Origin: Nocardioides sp. 503
GTDB taxonomy: Bacteria > Actinomycetota > Actinomycetes > Propionibacteriales > Nocardioidaceae
Assembly: GCF_004522095.1 (NCBI RefSeq)
Contig: NZ_SPUI01000003.1
Location: 1,054,001 to 1,118,000, forward strand
DNA: 64,000 nt
Direction of reading: 5' to 3'
Positions 27,301-35,210 of the stretch are shown here, one piece after another. The number at the start of each line of letters is the position of its first letter. The first letter of the stretch is position 1. The position numbers were made by a program, and so were the translations under genes. A model generated the notes under the pieces. It worked only from the letters and a program-made list of their open reading frames with translations. It was not told the DNA's origin and searched no databases.

Positions 27301-29975
27301 TCGCCCATGCGGACGCCGTTGCGGAAGAACGCGTCGGTGTTGGTGGCCTCGAACGCGAAGATCGGGGCGCCCTCGAGCGCCGGGACCGGCGCCGGGACCT
27401 GCTGGCCGTCGACGGCGAGACGCAGGGCGGCCGGGTCGTCGGCGGTCGTCGCCGCGAGGCGCGTCGTGCCGGCGACGTACTGGCCGTCGGTGACGTTGAG
27501 CCGCACGGGCGCGGGCTCGGCGTCGGCCAGCTCGATGCGCTTGGGGCCGAGGGTGGAGGTGTGGGTGCCGTCGGAGGTGGTGACGGTGTACTCCACCCAG
27601 CGCTTGCCGTAGAGGTCGACGGCGGGCACGGAGTAGGCGTAGCGGTCGGGGGCGCCGAACCGCACGAAGCGGGTCACCGGCTCGTCGACGTCGGTGTCGA
27701 TGGTGAGCGCGACCGTGCGGACCTGCTGGGCGTCGGTCACGCCGAACTCCAGCGCGAGGTCCTCGGTGTCGGGGGTCTCGGTGCCGCCGGTGAGGTCGGT
27801 GATCACCGGGGCGACGGCGTCGTCCGGGGTCGCGACGAGACCGGCCGGGACCTGCTCCGGCGCCGCGTAGCCCGGCGTGGCCGTGCCGATGCCGATGCGG
27901 GTCTGGAGGGTGCCGGACTCCCAGCGGTACTGCAGCGGCTGGTCGGCCACGGTCTCGGCGTCGGTCAGGTAGTGCGCCCGGCTGACGTCGTACCCGCTGT
28001 TGGTCATCACCTGGATGCCGCGCAGGCCGGCGTTGGCCATGCCCGCCGAGGTCATCTCGACGAGGTCCTGGCCCGCGACCAGGCGGGCACCGAAGTGGGC
28101 GTTAAAGTCGGCCGCGGTGAGCGCGGCGTTCTGCGGGTTCTTGACCCACAGGACCAGGGTGCGTCCGGGCTGGATCACCGGGTCGGCGGGCACGGCGGGC
28201 CACAGCGCGCTGTTGGTCGTGACGCCGCTGGCGTCGATGTAGAGGTAGTTGATGGTGAAGTCGCGGAAGCTCACGGGCTCGTCGGAGCCGTTGTAGACCT
28301 CGACGAACTCGTAGCCGTCGGCGCCGCCCACGTTGGCGGTGTCGGGCGCGACCTCGGTGACCTGCAGCAGCGGCGCCTTCAGCGCCGGGTCGGTCGCCGG
28401 GGCCGGACCCTGGACCGGCACGCGGGGGCCGGTCGGCTCCTCGGTCGGCGTCTCCGTGGGCTGCTCGGTCGGCGTCTCCGTGGGCTGCTCGGTGGGGGTG
28501 CCGACCTGGGCCGGGTCGACGGCACCGGGGGTGGGGGCCTGCTGCTGCCCGTGGACGCTGAGCTGGGTGCTGCCGGCCGTGGCGGGACGGCCGTAGGTCA
28601 CCGTCTTGTCGGAGGCGATGTCCGCGGCGGTCCAGGTGATGCGGGAGATCTCGGTGCCGCCCCGGGTGAGGTACATCGACGTGCCGGAGTTGCTCAGGCC
28701 GTCCTGCCCGGTGAGGTGGCCCAGGGCGTAGTCGCCGGTCACGCCGAGCCCGGTGTAGAAGTCGCGGAACTGCTGGTCGGTGAGGCGCGCGTCGGGCCCG
28801 CCGGTGGCGGTGGCGTCGCGGTACTTGCTGTTCTTGGCCCACAGCACCACGGTGCCGTGCGCGGGGACCACGGTCCCGGGGTCGTAGGCGAGGGTCTTCG
28901 GCGTCGAGCCGCTGAGGTAGACGACCTGGACGCCGGCGGCGGTCAGGTCGATCGCGGTCCCGGTCGTGTTGTGGAGCTCGACGAACTCCCACGCGTCGGC
29001 CGACGTGCCGTCGGCGGCCGGCATGTTGCCGGAGTTGACGTTGACCTCGGTGATCATCAGCGACGGCGCTGCGGCGGGGCCGGCGGGCGGGCTCGTCGTC
29101 GGGTCGGTCGGCAGGTCGGTGGGGCTGGGGTTGTCGGTCGGGGACGGCGGGTCCGTGGGCGAGGGCGGGTCGGTCGGCGTCGGGGTGTCCGTGGGCGTGG
29201 GGGTGGGCGTCGGGGTCGGCGTCGGCTCCTCGGTCGGGACCGTGGCGCCGGGCGTCAGCTGCTGCGGGGCGGCGGTGCCCGGCGTCGGCACGGCCTTGCG
29301 GGCGTAGACGGTCGCGTCGGTGGTGCCGGCCGCCGGGGCGGCGTACTCGGCGGAGGTGCCGGCGCCCTGGTCGGTGGCCGGGAGGTACGAGGATCGGCTG
29401 ACGAGGGTGCCCGCGCGCTGGATGCTGACGGGCAGCGCGGCGGCGCCGGAGTTGGCCATGCCGTTCTGGCCGGTGAGGTGGATGACCGGCGCGTCGGAGG
29501 CGATGCCGTAGTGGGCCCAGAAGTCGGTGTCGGAGAAGAGCAGGGAGTTGGGGCTGCCCGCGCTGTAGCCGTCGGCGCTGCCGACCTGGTAGCGCAGCCA
29601 CAGCGCGACCGTGCCGTGCGCCGGCACGACGGTCGGGGCCACGGAGTCGGCGGCCACCGTGAGGGCGGCCGCGCGGTAGTGCAGCGTGTAGCCGGCGGTG
29701 GCCAGGTCGATGGCGGCGTCGGTGGTGTTGGTGACCTCGAGGTACTCGAAGTTGTCCTGGGTGCTCGGGTGCCCGGCCACCTGGTGGCTGCCGTTGTCGA
29801 CGACGACCTCGGAGACGAACAAAGGCGGCAGCTCCCCTGCTGCGGCGGCGGCGTTCGCCGGGCCGGTCTGCGGCTGCGAGGCCAGCACCGGGCCGGCGGT
29901 GGCCAGCACCCCCAAGGAGAGGGCGACGGCCAGGATGCGGCCGGTGGTGCGCGACCGCGGGGTGTTCGGGAGCAT
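24354..29975 (-). CDS. Giant secreted multidomain protein: three lamin-tail domains, metallophosphoesterase, Ig-like repeats
   Basis: 1873 residues. A signal peptide (to about residue 32, LASQPQ) precedes a lamin-tail domain (about 50-200), a TPTPT/DPPSPTD linker (about 245-295), a second lamin-tail domain (about 305-460), a TEQPTE linker (about 490-515) and a third (about 540-690). Ig/CARDB-like beta domains fill 700-1330. A calcineurin-type phosphoesterase spans about 1335-1650, with GDIV (1384), GNHD (1417) and GHYHD (about 1534) as metal and catalytic motifs. Two Ig-like units with AYQWL and RVQWYV cores end the protein. No sortase motif or membrane anchor is seen. It is probably extracellular, hydrolysing phosphoesters or nucleotides. 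The start has AAGGTGG upstream. Confidence 0.88.
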   Translation of the reverse strand: MLPNTPRSRTTGRILAVALSLGVLATAGPVLASQPQTGPANAAAAAGELPPLFVSEVVVDNGSHQVAGHPSTQDNFEYLEVTNTTDAAIDLATAGYTLHYRAAALTVAADSVAPTVVPAHGTVALWLRYQVGSADGYSAGSPNSLLFSDTDFWAHYGIASDAPVIHLTGQNGMANSGAAALPVSIQRAGTLVSRSSYLPATDQGAGTSAEYAAPAAGTTDATVYARKAVPTPGTAAPQQLTPGATVPTEEPTPTPTPTPTPTDTPTPTDPPSPTDPPSPTDNPSPTDLPTDPTTSPPAGPAAAPSLMITEVNVNSGNMPAADGTSADAWEFVELHNTTGTAIDLTAAGVQVVYLSGSTPKTLAYDPGTVVPAHGTVVLWAKNSKYRDATATGGPDARLTDQQFRDFYTGLGVTGDYALGHLTGQDGLSNSGTSMYLTRGGTEISRITWTAADIASDKTVTYGRPATAGSTQLSVHGQQQAPTPGAVDPAQVGTPTEQPTETPTEQPTETPTEEPTGPRVPVQGPAPATDPALKAPLLQVTEVAPDTANVGGADGYEFVEVYNGSDEPVSFRDFTINYLYIDASGVTTNSALWPAVPADPVIQPGRTLVLWVKNPQNAALTAADFNAHFGARLVAGQDLVEMTSAGMANAGLRGIQVMTNSGYDVSRAHYLTDAETVADQPLQYRWESGTLQTRIGIGTATPGYAAPEQVPAGLVATPDDAVAPVITDLTGGTETPDTEDLALEFGVTDAQQVRTVALTIDTDVDEPVTRFVRFGAPDRYAYSVPAVDLYGKRWVEYTVTTSDGTHTSTLGPKRIELADAEPAPVRLNVTDGQYVAGTTRLAATTADDPAALRLAVDGQQVPAPVPALEGAPIFAFEATNTDAFFRNGVRMGEDVLTVFDEGFYERVETVTATVPVEKVVKGQPLTLGIYAGTKAFPQPDPNENNDDFAALNLRLALPDGRVLRPTTCGGAGEGQEPTVRACPDPATRIGFADATQVYFTATFTIPDDAFDSLAHEWDTTAVADGPHTVTAAGAQGITRTVNVDNTSPVVTPTVTDGARFRGPFTIDAAATDAGAGLGEGGVTATLDGEPIDLPHATGSLRLTPGEHVAVFTAEDRVGNETTRSVTFTTADERPDAELGGPGDGETVTAGSVELSATAQSPEGDALTMAFREGDTFVPTDAEVSAYDGTTGHAEGTDRGDKAVLSEDALAQVATTDGIEHEVSSDTELPYQLFTVAVPADAGADATARLRWTGSANAGAKVLLYVKAVGGGWEEVARRVTEDSEPFTLETTVPTAGHTAEGRITVLVQHSEGFAGEVRSTRASTPAPYSAKGVTPRSDYDFTIGWESDTQYYNETDDFYKHQVAINQFFLDQRDELNLQYVIHTGDIVNVSSQQRQWEKADAAYDKLDAAGLPYGVLAGNHDVGHHDEDYGAFGQWFGEDRYAANPWYGESYENNRGHYDLVSADGVDFLMLSMGWGAGDEEIAWMNKVIARYPERKVWVNLHEFMLTTGGLGPIPQRIMDEVVAPNPNVFAVSSGHYHDAYTRTDDFDDDGDGVADRTVYSMLFDYQGLPEGGLGYLRLLHFDNQGERMIVRTYSPSLDDFDSDEPSLDPQHQEFEIPYAAVGIDPTTKTLGTDGFRADILTSRDIAVLRGVPSGSTQTVDWDVAPGEHGWYVETTNPYGGVDVSEVRNVTVAAPGAPEAGTPSVRGVVRVGATLTADPGTWPSGTSLAYQWLSGGQPVRGATGRTFVVPPALVGRKLSVTVTGTRPYAPPSSATSAAATVAAGRLTGRRPVVTGVAKVGRRLTVRPGAWGPRPVRLRVQWYVAGRAVRGADGTSFRLTRAYRGKRVTVRVTGTRPGYAPLTQRSTATRAVRR
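28443..28490 (-). repeat. 24-bp tandem repeat encoding a TEQPTETP linker
   Basis: Two identical 24-bp units encode the Thr/Glu/Pro-rich linker between the second and third lamin-tail domains. Copy number could vary between strains. Confidence 0.8.
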
Positions 29976-30115
29976 CGGGTTCCACCTTCTGTTCGTGACT
30001 GGCGGGCGGAGAGTCTCAGGGCCGGGGTGCCCGGGGTCGAACGTCGTGTGGCCGCGAGGTGGACGGGAGTCGAGCGGTTCGCGGTGGTCGCGACGCGGCG
30101 GCTACCGTCGGCCGG

Positions 30116-31276
30116 GTGATCCGCGACCTGACCGACGAGGAAGCCCGCCGCGCCCTGGTGCTCAAGTGGGGGGAGGTCGAGGCCGACGTCCTGCCCGCCT
30201 GGGTGGCGGAGATGGACTACGCGCTGGCGCCGCCGATCGCCGAGGCCCTGCAGCGGGCGGTCGCCGACGGCGTCACCGGCTACCCGTCGACCGGCACCGG
30301 CGGCGAGCTCGGCGAGGCGTACGCCGGGTGGGCGCGGCGGCAGTTCGGCGCGGAGGTCGACCCCGAGCTGGTGTCCCCGACCGTGGACGTGACGGCCGGG
30401 ATGCGCCTGGCGCTGGACGCGCTGTCCGATCCGGGCCCGGTGGTGGTGCCGGTGCCGGCGTACTCCCCGCAGCTCGACCTCGCCCAGGTGACCGGGCGCG
30501 AGCGGGTGGACCTCCCGCTCGACCCCGACGCGGCGCGCGCCGAGCTCGACCTCGACCGGCTGGACCGGCTGTTCGCCGACGGCGCGCGCACGCTGCTGCT
30601 CACGCAGCCGCACAACCCCTGGGGCCGGGTGTTCACGCGCGCCGAGCTCGAGGGCGTGCGCGACGTGGTGGTGCGCCACGGCGCCCGGGTGATCTCCGAC
30701 GAGATCCACGCGGGGCTGGTGCTCGAGGGCGCCGAGCACGTCCCCTACCTCTCGGTCGAGGGCACCGCCGACCACGCCGTCGCGCTGGTGGCGGCGTCGA
30801 AGGCCTTCAACGTCGCCGGCCTGCGCTGCGCGCAGGTCGTCGCCGCCGACCGGGCGACGTTCGACCGGCTCACCGGCGTGCCCATGGTGCGCAACGACTC
30901 CTGGTCACCGCTCGGCGTGGTCGCGGCGGTCGCCGCCTACACCCACGGCGACCCGTGGCTCGACTCGCTGCGCGCCCGGCTGTCGGCGCAGCGCGACCTG
31001 CTCGTGCGGCTCCTGGCCCAGCACCTGCCCGAGGCGCGGATGCGCCCGCTCGAGGCGACCTACCTGGCCTGGCTCGACCTGCGTGCCTACGGTCACGAGG
31101 ACCCCGCCCACGTCGCGCTCGAGCGCGGCCGCGTGCGGCTGGCTGCGGGTCGCGACTACCAGCCGGGGCTGGGTGGGCACGTGCGGCTCAACATCGCCAC
31201 CTCGCCCGCCAGGTTGACGGAGATCGTTCGCCGCCTGGCCATCTCGATGGAGGCGGGAGACACCTCGCGCTCCTAG
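30116..31276 (+). CDS. PLP-dependent aminotransferase class I/II, MalY/PatB cystathionine beta-lyase type
   Basis: 386 residues. The MalY/PatB subgroup is recognised from LPAWVAEMDYALAPPI and GVTGYP near the N-terminus. PHNPWGRVF precedes VISDEIHAGLVL, and the Schiff-base lysine is in AASKAFNVAGLRCAQ. It probably cleaves the C-S bond of cystathionine or related thioethers to release a thiol, pyruvate and ammonia. The GTG at 30116 is chosen because TACCGT (30103-30108) ends 7 nt upstream; an earlier ATG at 30059 would add unrelated residues. It is divergent from the giant phosphoesterase gene. Ordinary aminotransferase activity remains possible. Confidence 0.88.
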   Translation: MIRDLTDEEARRALVLKWGEVEADVLPAWVAEMDYALAPPIAEALQRAVADGVTGYPSTGTGGELGEAYAGWARRQFGAEVDPELVSPTVDVTAGMRLALDALSDPGPVVVPVPAYSPQLDLAQVTGRERVDLPLDPDAARAELDLDRLDRLFADGARTLLLTQPHNPWGRVFTRAELEGVRDVVVRHGARVISDEIHAGLVLEGAEHVPYLSVEGTADHAVALVAASKAFNVAGLRCAQVVAADRATFDRLTGVPMVRNDSWSPLGVVAAVAAYTHGDPWLDSLRARLSAQRDLLVRLLAQHLPEARMRPLEATYLAWLDLRAYGHEDPAHVALERGRVRLAAGRDYQPGLGGHVRLNIATSPARLTEIVRRLAISMEAGDTSRS

Positions 31277-31286
31277 CGTCGGCGCC

Positions 31287-32600
31287 GTGGAGACCACGGT
31301 CATCGGCTGCGGGTACCTCGGCGCCACGCACGCCGCCTGCCTCGCAGAGCTCGGCTACGACGTCCTCGGTGTCGAGGTCGACGCCCACAAGCGGGCCCTG
31401 CTCGCCTCGGGCCAGGTGCCTTTCTACGAGCCCGGCCTGCAGGACCTCCTCGCCACGCACGTGGCCAGCGGCCGGCTGCGCTTCACCGACTCCTTCGAGG
31501 AGGCCGCGGCCTTCGCCGACCTGCACTTCGTGTGCGTGGGCACGCCGCAGCTCCCCGACAGCATGGGCGCCGACACCTCGCAGGTCGAGGCGGCGGTCCG
31601 CGCGCTCGCGCCGCACCTGACCCGTCCGTCGTACGTCGTCGGGAAGTCGACCGTGCCCGTCGGCACGGCCGCGCGGATGGCCGCGCTGGTCGCCGAGCTG
31701 TCGCCCGTGGGCGGCGAGGCGGAGCTGGCGTGGAACCCGGAGTTCCTGCGCGAGGGCTTCGCCGTCGAGGACACGCTCGCGCCGGACCGGATCGTGCTCG
31801 GGGTCGCCACGGAGAAGGCCGAGAAGGTGCTGCGCGAGGTCTACGCGCCGCTGCTCGACGCCGGCACGCCGTTGGTCGTGACCGATTACGCCACCGCCGA
31901 GCTGGTCAAGGTCGCGGCCAACGCCTTCCTCGCCACCAAGATCTCCTTCATCAACGCCGTCGCGGAGGTCTGCGAGGCTGCGGGCGCCGACGTGGTGGAC
32001 CTCGCCGACGCGATCGGGCACGACGCGCGCATCGGCCGCCGCTTCCTCAACGCCGGCATCGGCTTCGGCGGCGGCTGCCTGCCTAAGGACATCCGCGCGT
32101 TCGTTCACCGCGCCGGCGAGCTCGGCGTCGACGACGCGCTGACGTTCCTCCGCCAGGTCGACGACGTCAACCAGCGCCAGCGGCAGCGGGTCGCGCGGAT
32201 CGCCACCGCGATGCTCGGGGGCAGCGTGACCCGGGCCCGGATCTGCGTGTGGGGGGCGGCGTTCAAGCCCGACAGCGACGACGTCCGCGACTCCCCCGCG
32301 CTCTCGATCGCCGGGAGGCTGCACGTGCGCGGCGCGAAGGTCACGGTCTACGACCCGCAGGCCACCGAGACCGCGCGGGCGAGGTTCCCGACGCTGGACT
32401 ACGCCTCCTCCGCCGTGGACGCCGCGCGCGACGCGGACCTGGTCCTGCACCTCACCGAGTGGCCGGAGTTCCGGGCCGTCGACATCGCCGAGGTCTCCAC
32501 CGTCGTACGGCGACAGCTGCTGCTGGACGGCCGCAACCTGCTCGACCTCCCGGCCTGGCGCGCCGCGGGCTGGACCGCCCGCGGGCTCGGGCGGGGCTGA
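31287..32600 (+). CDS. ugd: UDP-glucose/GDP-mannose dehydrogenase family protein
   Basis: 437 residues. The N-terminal NAD motif GCGYLGATHA, the catalytic lysine Lys218 in ATKISFINA and the nucleophile Cys264 in GFGGGCLPKD are present. The C-terminal domain has WGAAFKPDSDDVRDSP. It oxidises a nucleotide-sugar alcohol to the uronic acid in two NAD-dependent steps, most often UDP-glucose to UDP-glucuronate for surface polymers. The GTG at 31287 is 10 bp after the C-S lyase stop but has its own TAGCGT (31274-31279) with a 7-nt gap, so it is probably independently transcribed and leaderless. Confidence 0.92.
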   Translation: METTVIGCGYLGATHAACLAELGYDVLGVEVDAHKRALLASGQVPFYEPGLQDLLATHVASGRLRFTDSFEEAAAFADLHFVCVGTPQLPDSMGADTSQVEAAVRALAPHLTRPSYVVGKSTVPVGTAARMAALVAELSPVGGEAELAWNPEFLREGFAVEDTLAPDRIVLGVATEKAEKVLREVYAPLLDAGTPLVVTDYATAELVKVAANAFLATKISFINAVAEVCEAAGADVVDLADAIGHDARIGRRFLNAGIGFGGGCLPKDIRAFVHRAGELGVDDALTFLRQVDDVNQRQRQRVARIATAMLGGSVTRARICVWGAAFKPDSDDVRDSPALSIAGRLHVRGAKVTVYDPQATETARARFPTLDYASSAVDAARDADLVLHLTEWPEFRAVDIAEVSTVVRRQLLLDGRNLLDLPAWRAAGWTARGLGRG

Positions 32601-32632
32601 GCGGGGCCCGTCGCGCGTCGCGCTGAAGCGGG

Positions 32633-33982
32633 TCAGCCCTGGCCCGCCGGCTGGGCGGCGATCATGGCGGCGTACCACTCGTAGGAGCGCTTGGGGGTGC
32701 GCTGCTGGGTCTCGTAGTCGACGTGGACGAGGCCGAAGCGCTGGGTGTAGCCCTCGGACCACTCGAAGTTGTCGAGCAGGGACCAGGCGTAGTAGCCGCG
32801 CACGTCGACCCCGCGCTCGACCGCCGCCTGGACGGCCTTGAGGTGGGCGTCGAGGTAGTCGATGCGGGGCTGGTCGTCGACGACGCCGTCGGCGTCGGGC
32901 TCCATGTTGTAGGCGCAGCCGGACTCGGTGATCATGATCGGCGGCAGCGCGGCGCGGAAGCGCGCGCGGAACATGATGAGCCACTCGCGCAGGGCCTCGG
33001 GCACGACCGGCCAGCCGAAGTCGGTCATCGGGTGACCGAGCAGCTCGCGGAACTCGAAGGGCATCTCCGCGTCCTCGGGCGCGGCGCCGATGCGCATCGG
33101 GTTGTAGTAGTTGACGCCGTAGAAGTCGAGGGGCTGGCGGATCGTCGCCATGTCGCCGGACTGGATCACGTCCTCGAGCAGCGGCTGGAGGTCGACGGGG
33201 TAGCGCCCGAGCAGCATCGGCTCGAGGTAGAGGCCGTTCCACATGGCGTCGAACAGCTTGGTCGCGCCCACGTCGGCGGGCTCGTCGCTGGCGGGCCACA
33301 TGGGCGCGTGGTTGTTGGCGCAGCCGACGCTGGTCGCGCCCGCCGCCCGCAGCGCGATCGCCGCGCGACCGTGGCCGAGCAGCAGGTGGTGGGCGACCGG
33401 CAGGCTGTCGAACATCAGCGTGCGCGCGGGCGCGTGCATGCCGACGCCGTAGGCCATCATCGTGACGACGTTGGGCTCGTTGACCGGGATCCAGTGCTCG
33501 ACGCGGTCGGCGTAGCGCTCACCGACGATGGCGGCGTACTCGGCGAAGCGGTCGATCGTCGTGCGGTTGAGCCAGCCGCCGTCGTCCTCGAGCGCCTGCG
33601 GCAGGTCCCAGTGGAAGAGCGTGGCCATGGGCTGCTGGCCGTGGGCCAGGAGGGTGTCGATGAGCCGGTCGTAGAAGTCCAGGCCCTTCTCGTTGGGCTT
33701 GCCCGAGCCGGTGGGCTGGATGCGCGGCCAGGCGATCGAGAAGCGGTAGCCGCCGGTGCCGAGGCCCTGCATCAGGGCGACGTCCTCCTCGTAGCGGTGG
33801 TAGTGGTCGCAGGCCACGTCGCCGGTGGAGCCGTCCTTGATGTGCCCGGGCTCGTGGGTCCAGGTGTCCCACACGCTGGGGCCGCGACCGTCCTCGGTCG
33901 CCGCACCCTCGATCTGGTACGACGCGGTGCTGGTCCCGAAGCGGAAACCGGGCGGGAGCTGAGGGTAGGGCTGGTCGGGCAC
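32633..33982 (-). CDS. GH1 family beta-glucosidase
   Basis: 449 residues, the usual GH1 length, with no signal peptide, so cytoplasmic. The N-terminal signature FRFGTSTASYQIEGA, acid/base Glu169 in VNEPNV and nucleophile Glu353 in ITESG are intact, and WSLLDNFEWSEGY near the end lines the sugar subsite. It hydrolyses beta-glucosides or related beta-glycosides taken up by the cell. The GTG at 33982 is supported by CAAGAT (33989-33994, minus strand) ending 7 nt upstream. Its -10 interleaves with that of the divergent pirin gene 15 bp away. No sugar transporter adjoins it. Confidence 0.94.
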   Translation of the reverse strand: MPDQPYPQLPPGFRFGTSTASYQIEGAATEDGRGPSVWDTWTHEPGHIKDGSTGDVACDHYHRYEEDVALMQGLGTGGYRFSIAWPRIQPTGSGKPNEKGLDFYDRLIDTLLAHGQQPMATLFHWDLPQALEDDGGWLNRTTIDRFAEYAAIVGERYADRVEHWIPVNEPNVVTMMAYGVGMHAPARTLMFDSLPVAHHLLLGHGRAAIALRAAGATSVGCANNHAPMWPASDEPADVGATKLFDAMWNGLYLEPMLLGRYPVDLQPLLEDVIQSGDMATIRQPLDFYGVNYYNPMRIGAAPEDAEMPFEFRELLGHPMTDFGWPVVPEALREWLIMFRARFRAALPPIMITESGCAYNMEPDADGVVDDQPRIDYLDAHLKAVQAAVERGVDVRGYYAWSLLDNFEWSEGYTQRFGLVHVDYETQQRTPKRSYEWYAAMIAAQPAGQG

Positions 33983-33984
33983 GG

Positions 33985-33994
33985 CACAATCTTG
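33985..33994. promoter_or_regulatory. Interleaved -10 boxes of divergent leaderless genes
   Basis: Plus-strand CACAAT (33985-33990) ends 7 nt before the pirin GTG. Minus-strand CAAGAT (33989-33994) ends 7 nt before the GH1 GTG. They overlap by 2 bp, so the two promoters probably exclude each other. Confidence 0.5.
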
Positions 33995-33997
33995 CCC

Positions 33998-34696
33998 GTG
34001 ACCGCCAACATCCGCAGGGCTTCCGCACGCTTCACCGACCGGGCCGCCGGGAGGGCCACCCACCACGCCTTCTCGTTCGGGCAGCACTACGACCCCGAGC
34101 ACGCCTCCTTCGGTCCGATGGTGTGCCACGACGACCACCTGCTGGGCTCGGGCCAGGGCTTCGAGCAGCACCGCCACGCCGACCTCGAGATCGTCAGCTG
34201 GGTGGTCTCGGGCGCGCTCACCCACGGCGACGAGACCGGTGGCTCGGAGACGGTCGTCGACGCCGGGAGCGTCGCGGTGCTCTCCGCCGGCTCCGGGGTG
34301 GCGCACGCCGAGCACGCCTCGGCCGACGGGCCGGCCCGGTTCGTCCAGGTGTGGCTGACCCCCGACTCGCCCGGCACGGCACCGTCGTACGACGTGGTGC
34401 CGGTGGCCCTGCCCCGCAACGAGCTCGTGCCGGTGGCCGCCGGCGACGGCTCGGCGCCCGCGCGGGTCGGCGTCGCCGGGGCGACGTTCGCGGTGGCCCG
34501 CCTCGACGAGGGCACGACGCTGGCGCTGCCGGAGGCCCCGCTGGTGCACGTCTTCGTCGCCACGGGCGCGCTGGTGCGCTCCTCGCTGGCCGAGCCGCTG
34601 TCCTCGGGGGACGCGTTGATGCTCACCGACGAGACCGGGCGCTCGGTCACCGCCGCCGTGCCCACCGAGCTGCTCGTGTGGACGTTCGCGGGGTGA
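33998..34696 (+). CDS. Pirin family protein
   Basis: 232 residues. The bicupin starts with the pirin signature: FSFGQHYDPEHASFGPM, then FEQHRHADLEIVSWVVSGALTHGD, whose two histidines and glutamate are three of the usual metal ligands; a fourth ligand is likely in the VAHAEHA segment. Bacterial pirins (YhhW-like) bind iron or zinc, and some have quercetinase activity or act as redox-linked cofactors. The GTG at 33998 follows CACAAT with a 7-nt gap and no Shine-Dalgarno sequence. It is divergent from the GH1 gene and coupled to the small downstream gene. Confidence 0.88.
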   Translation: MTANIRRASARFTDRAAGRATHHAFSFGQHYDPEHASFGPMVCHDDHLLGSGQGFEQHRHADLEIVSWVVSGALTHGDETGGSETVVDAGSVAVLSAGSGVAHAEHASADGPARFVQVWLTPDSPGTAPSYDVVPVALPRNELVPVAAGDGSAPARVGVAGATFAVARLDEGTTLALPEAPLVHVFVATGALVRSSLAEPLSSGDALMLTDETGRSVTAAVPTELLVWTFAG

Positions 34697-35025
34697 GCGA
34701 GGAGACGCCGGCGTCCGGGTGGTTCGCCCACGCGCCGTTGGGTGTGGAGGACGGGCTCGACGACGAGGGTCCTCCGGTCGGGGTCATCCGGCTGGGGGGC
34801 GACTACGGCGGCGCCGCCCTGTGGGACGAGCGCGGCGGCATCGGCGAGGAGCCCGACTACCTGGGTCGCCACCTGGGGCTGTCCCCGGAGCTGGTGGCCG
34901 ACACCGCCGAGTGGGGCCAGGACTGGGACGGCGGCCGCGGCCCCGCGCACGACGAGCGTGGGCGGGTGCTGCTGGCGCGGCTTCGGGATGAGTGCCCGGG
35001 CCGGGAGTTCGTGCTGCGGCTCTGA
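34693..35025 (+). CDS. Small hypothetical protein coupled to pirin
   Basis: 110 residues, acidic and soluble, with no signal peptide or membrane segment. Its GTG overlaps the pirin stop as GTGA, which supports a real coupled gene. Recognisable features are a Gly/Asp-rich beginning (GVEDGLDDEGPPVGVIRLGGDYGG) and a helical end (PELVADTAEWGQDWDG, then GRVLLARLRDECPG). I do not recognise a family. Co-expression with pirin suggests a shared cytoplasmic role, but nothing more can be inferred. Confidence 0.65.
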   Translation: MSEETPASGWFAHAPLGVEDGLDDEGPPVGVIRLGGDYGGAALWDERGGIGEEPDYLGRHLGLSPELVADTAEWGQDWDGGRGPAHDERGRVLLARLRDECPGREFVLRL

Positions 35026-35210
35026 GTGACATGCGGATGCGTCAGGAGCCGCCGGTCTCACTCCTCCCGAGGCAGGTCGCGGTGCCTGATCAGCGCGGTG
35101 CGGATGCGGGTCTCGGCGGTCCCCAGGAGGCAGGCCGAGGCTCATCGGTCCGCCAGACGGACAGGCCCAGAACGTCAGGGATTCAGCATCTGCTGGTAAG
35201 CCAGCCCCCG
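35026..35210. other. Intergenic region without a gene
   Basis: I see no credible coding sequence. A small hairpin GCTGG-TAAG-CCAGC (35192-35205) lies just beyond the GH18 stop and may terminate that transcript. The bases around 35171-35181 and 35211-35218 faintly resemble arms of the GGGGTAGTCCCT repeat, possibly a decayed copy. Confidence 0.4.

Noticed and set aside
28443..28490. Direct repeats considered as a CRISPR array
   Set aside because: Only two abutting 24-bp units, no spacers, and they encode a protein linker.
24969..30119. Very long open frame antisense to the giant phosphoesterase gene
   Set aside because: It mirrors the codon pattern of the real gene in very G+C-rich DNA, is rich in Gly, Val, Arg, Ala and Asp with no domain, and the minus-strand product has clear domains and a signal peptide.
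31287..32600. Start of a polysaccharide biosynthesis cluster around ugd
   Set aside because: No glycosyltransferase, flippase or polymerase genes adjoin it; neighbours are a C-S lyase and a beta-glucosidase.
35026..35210. Possible pseudogene remnant between the small hypothetical gene and the GH18 gene
   Set aside because: No frame gives a recognisable protein fragment; the only features are a small hairpin and faint repeat similarity.
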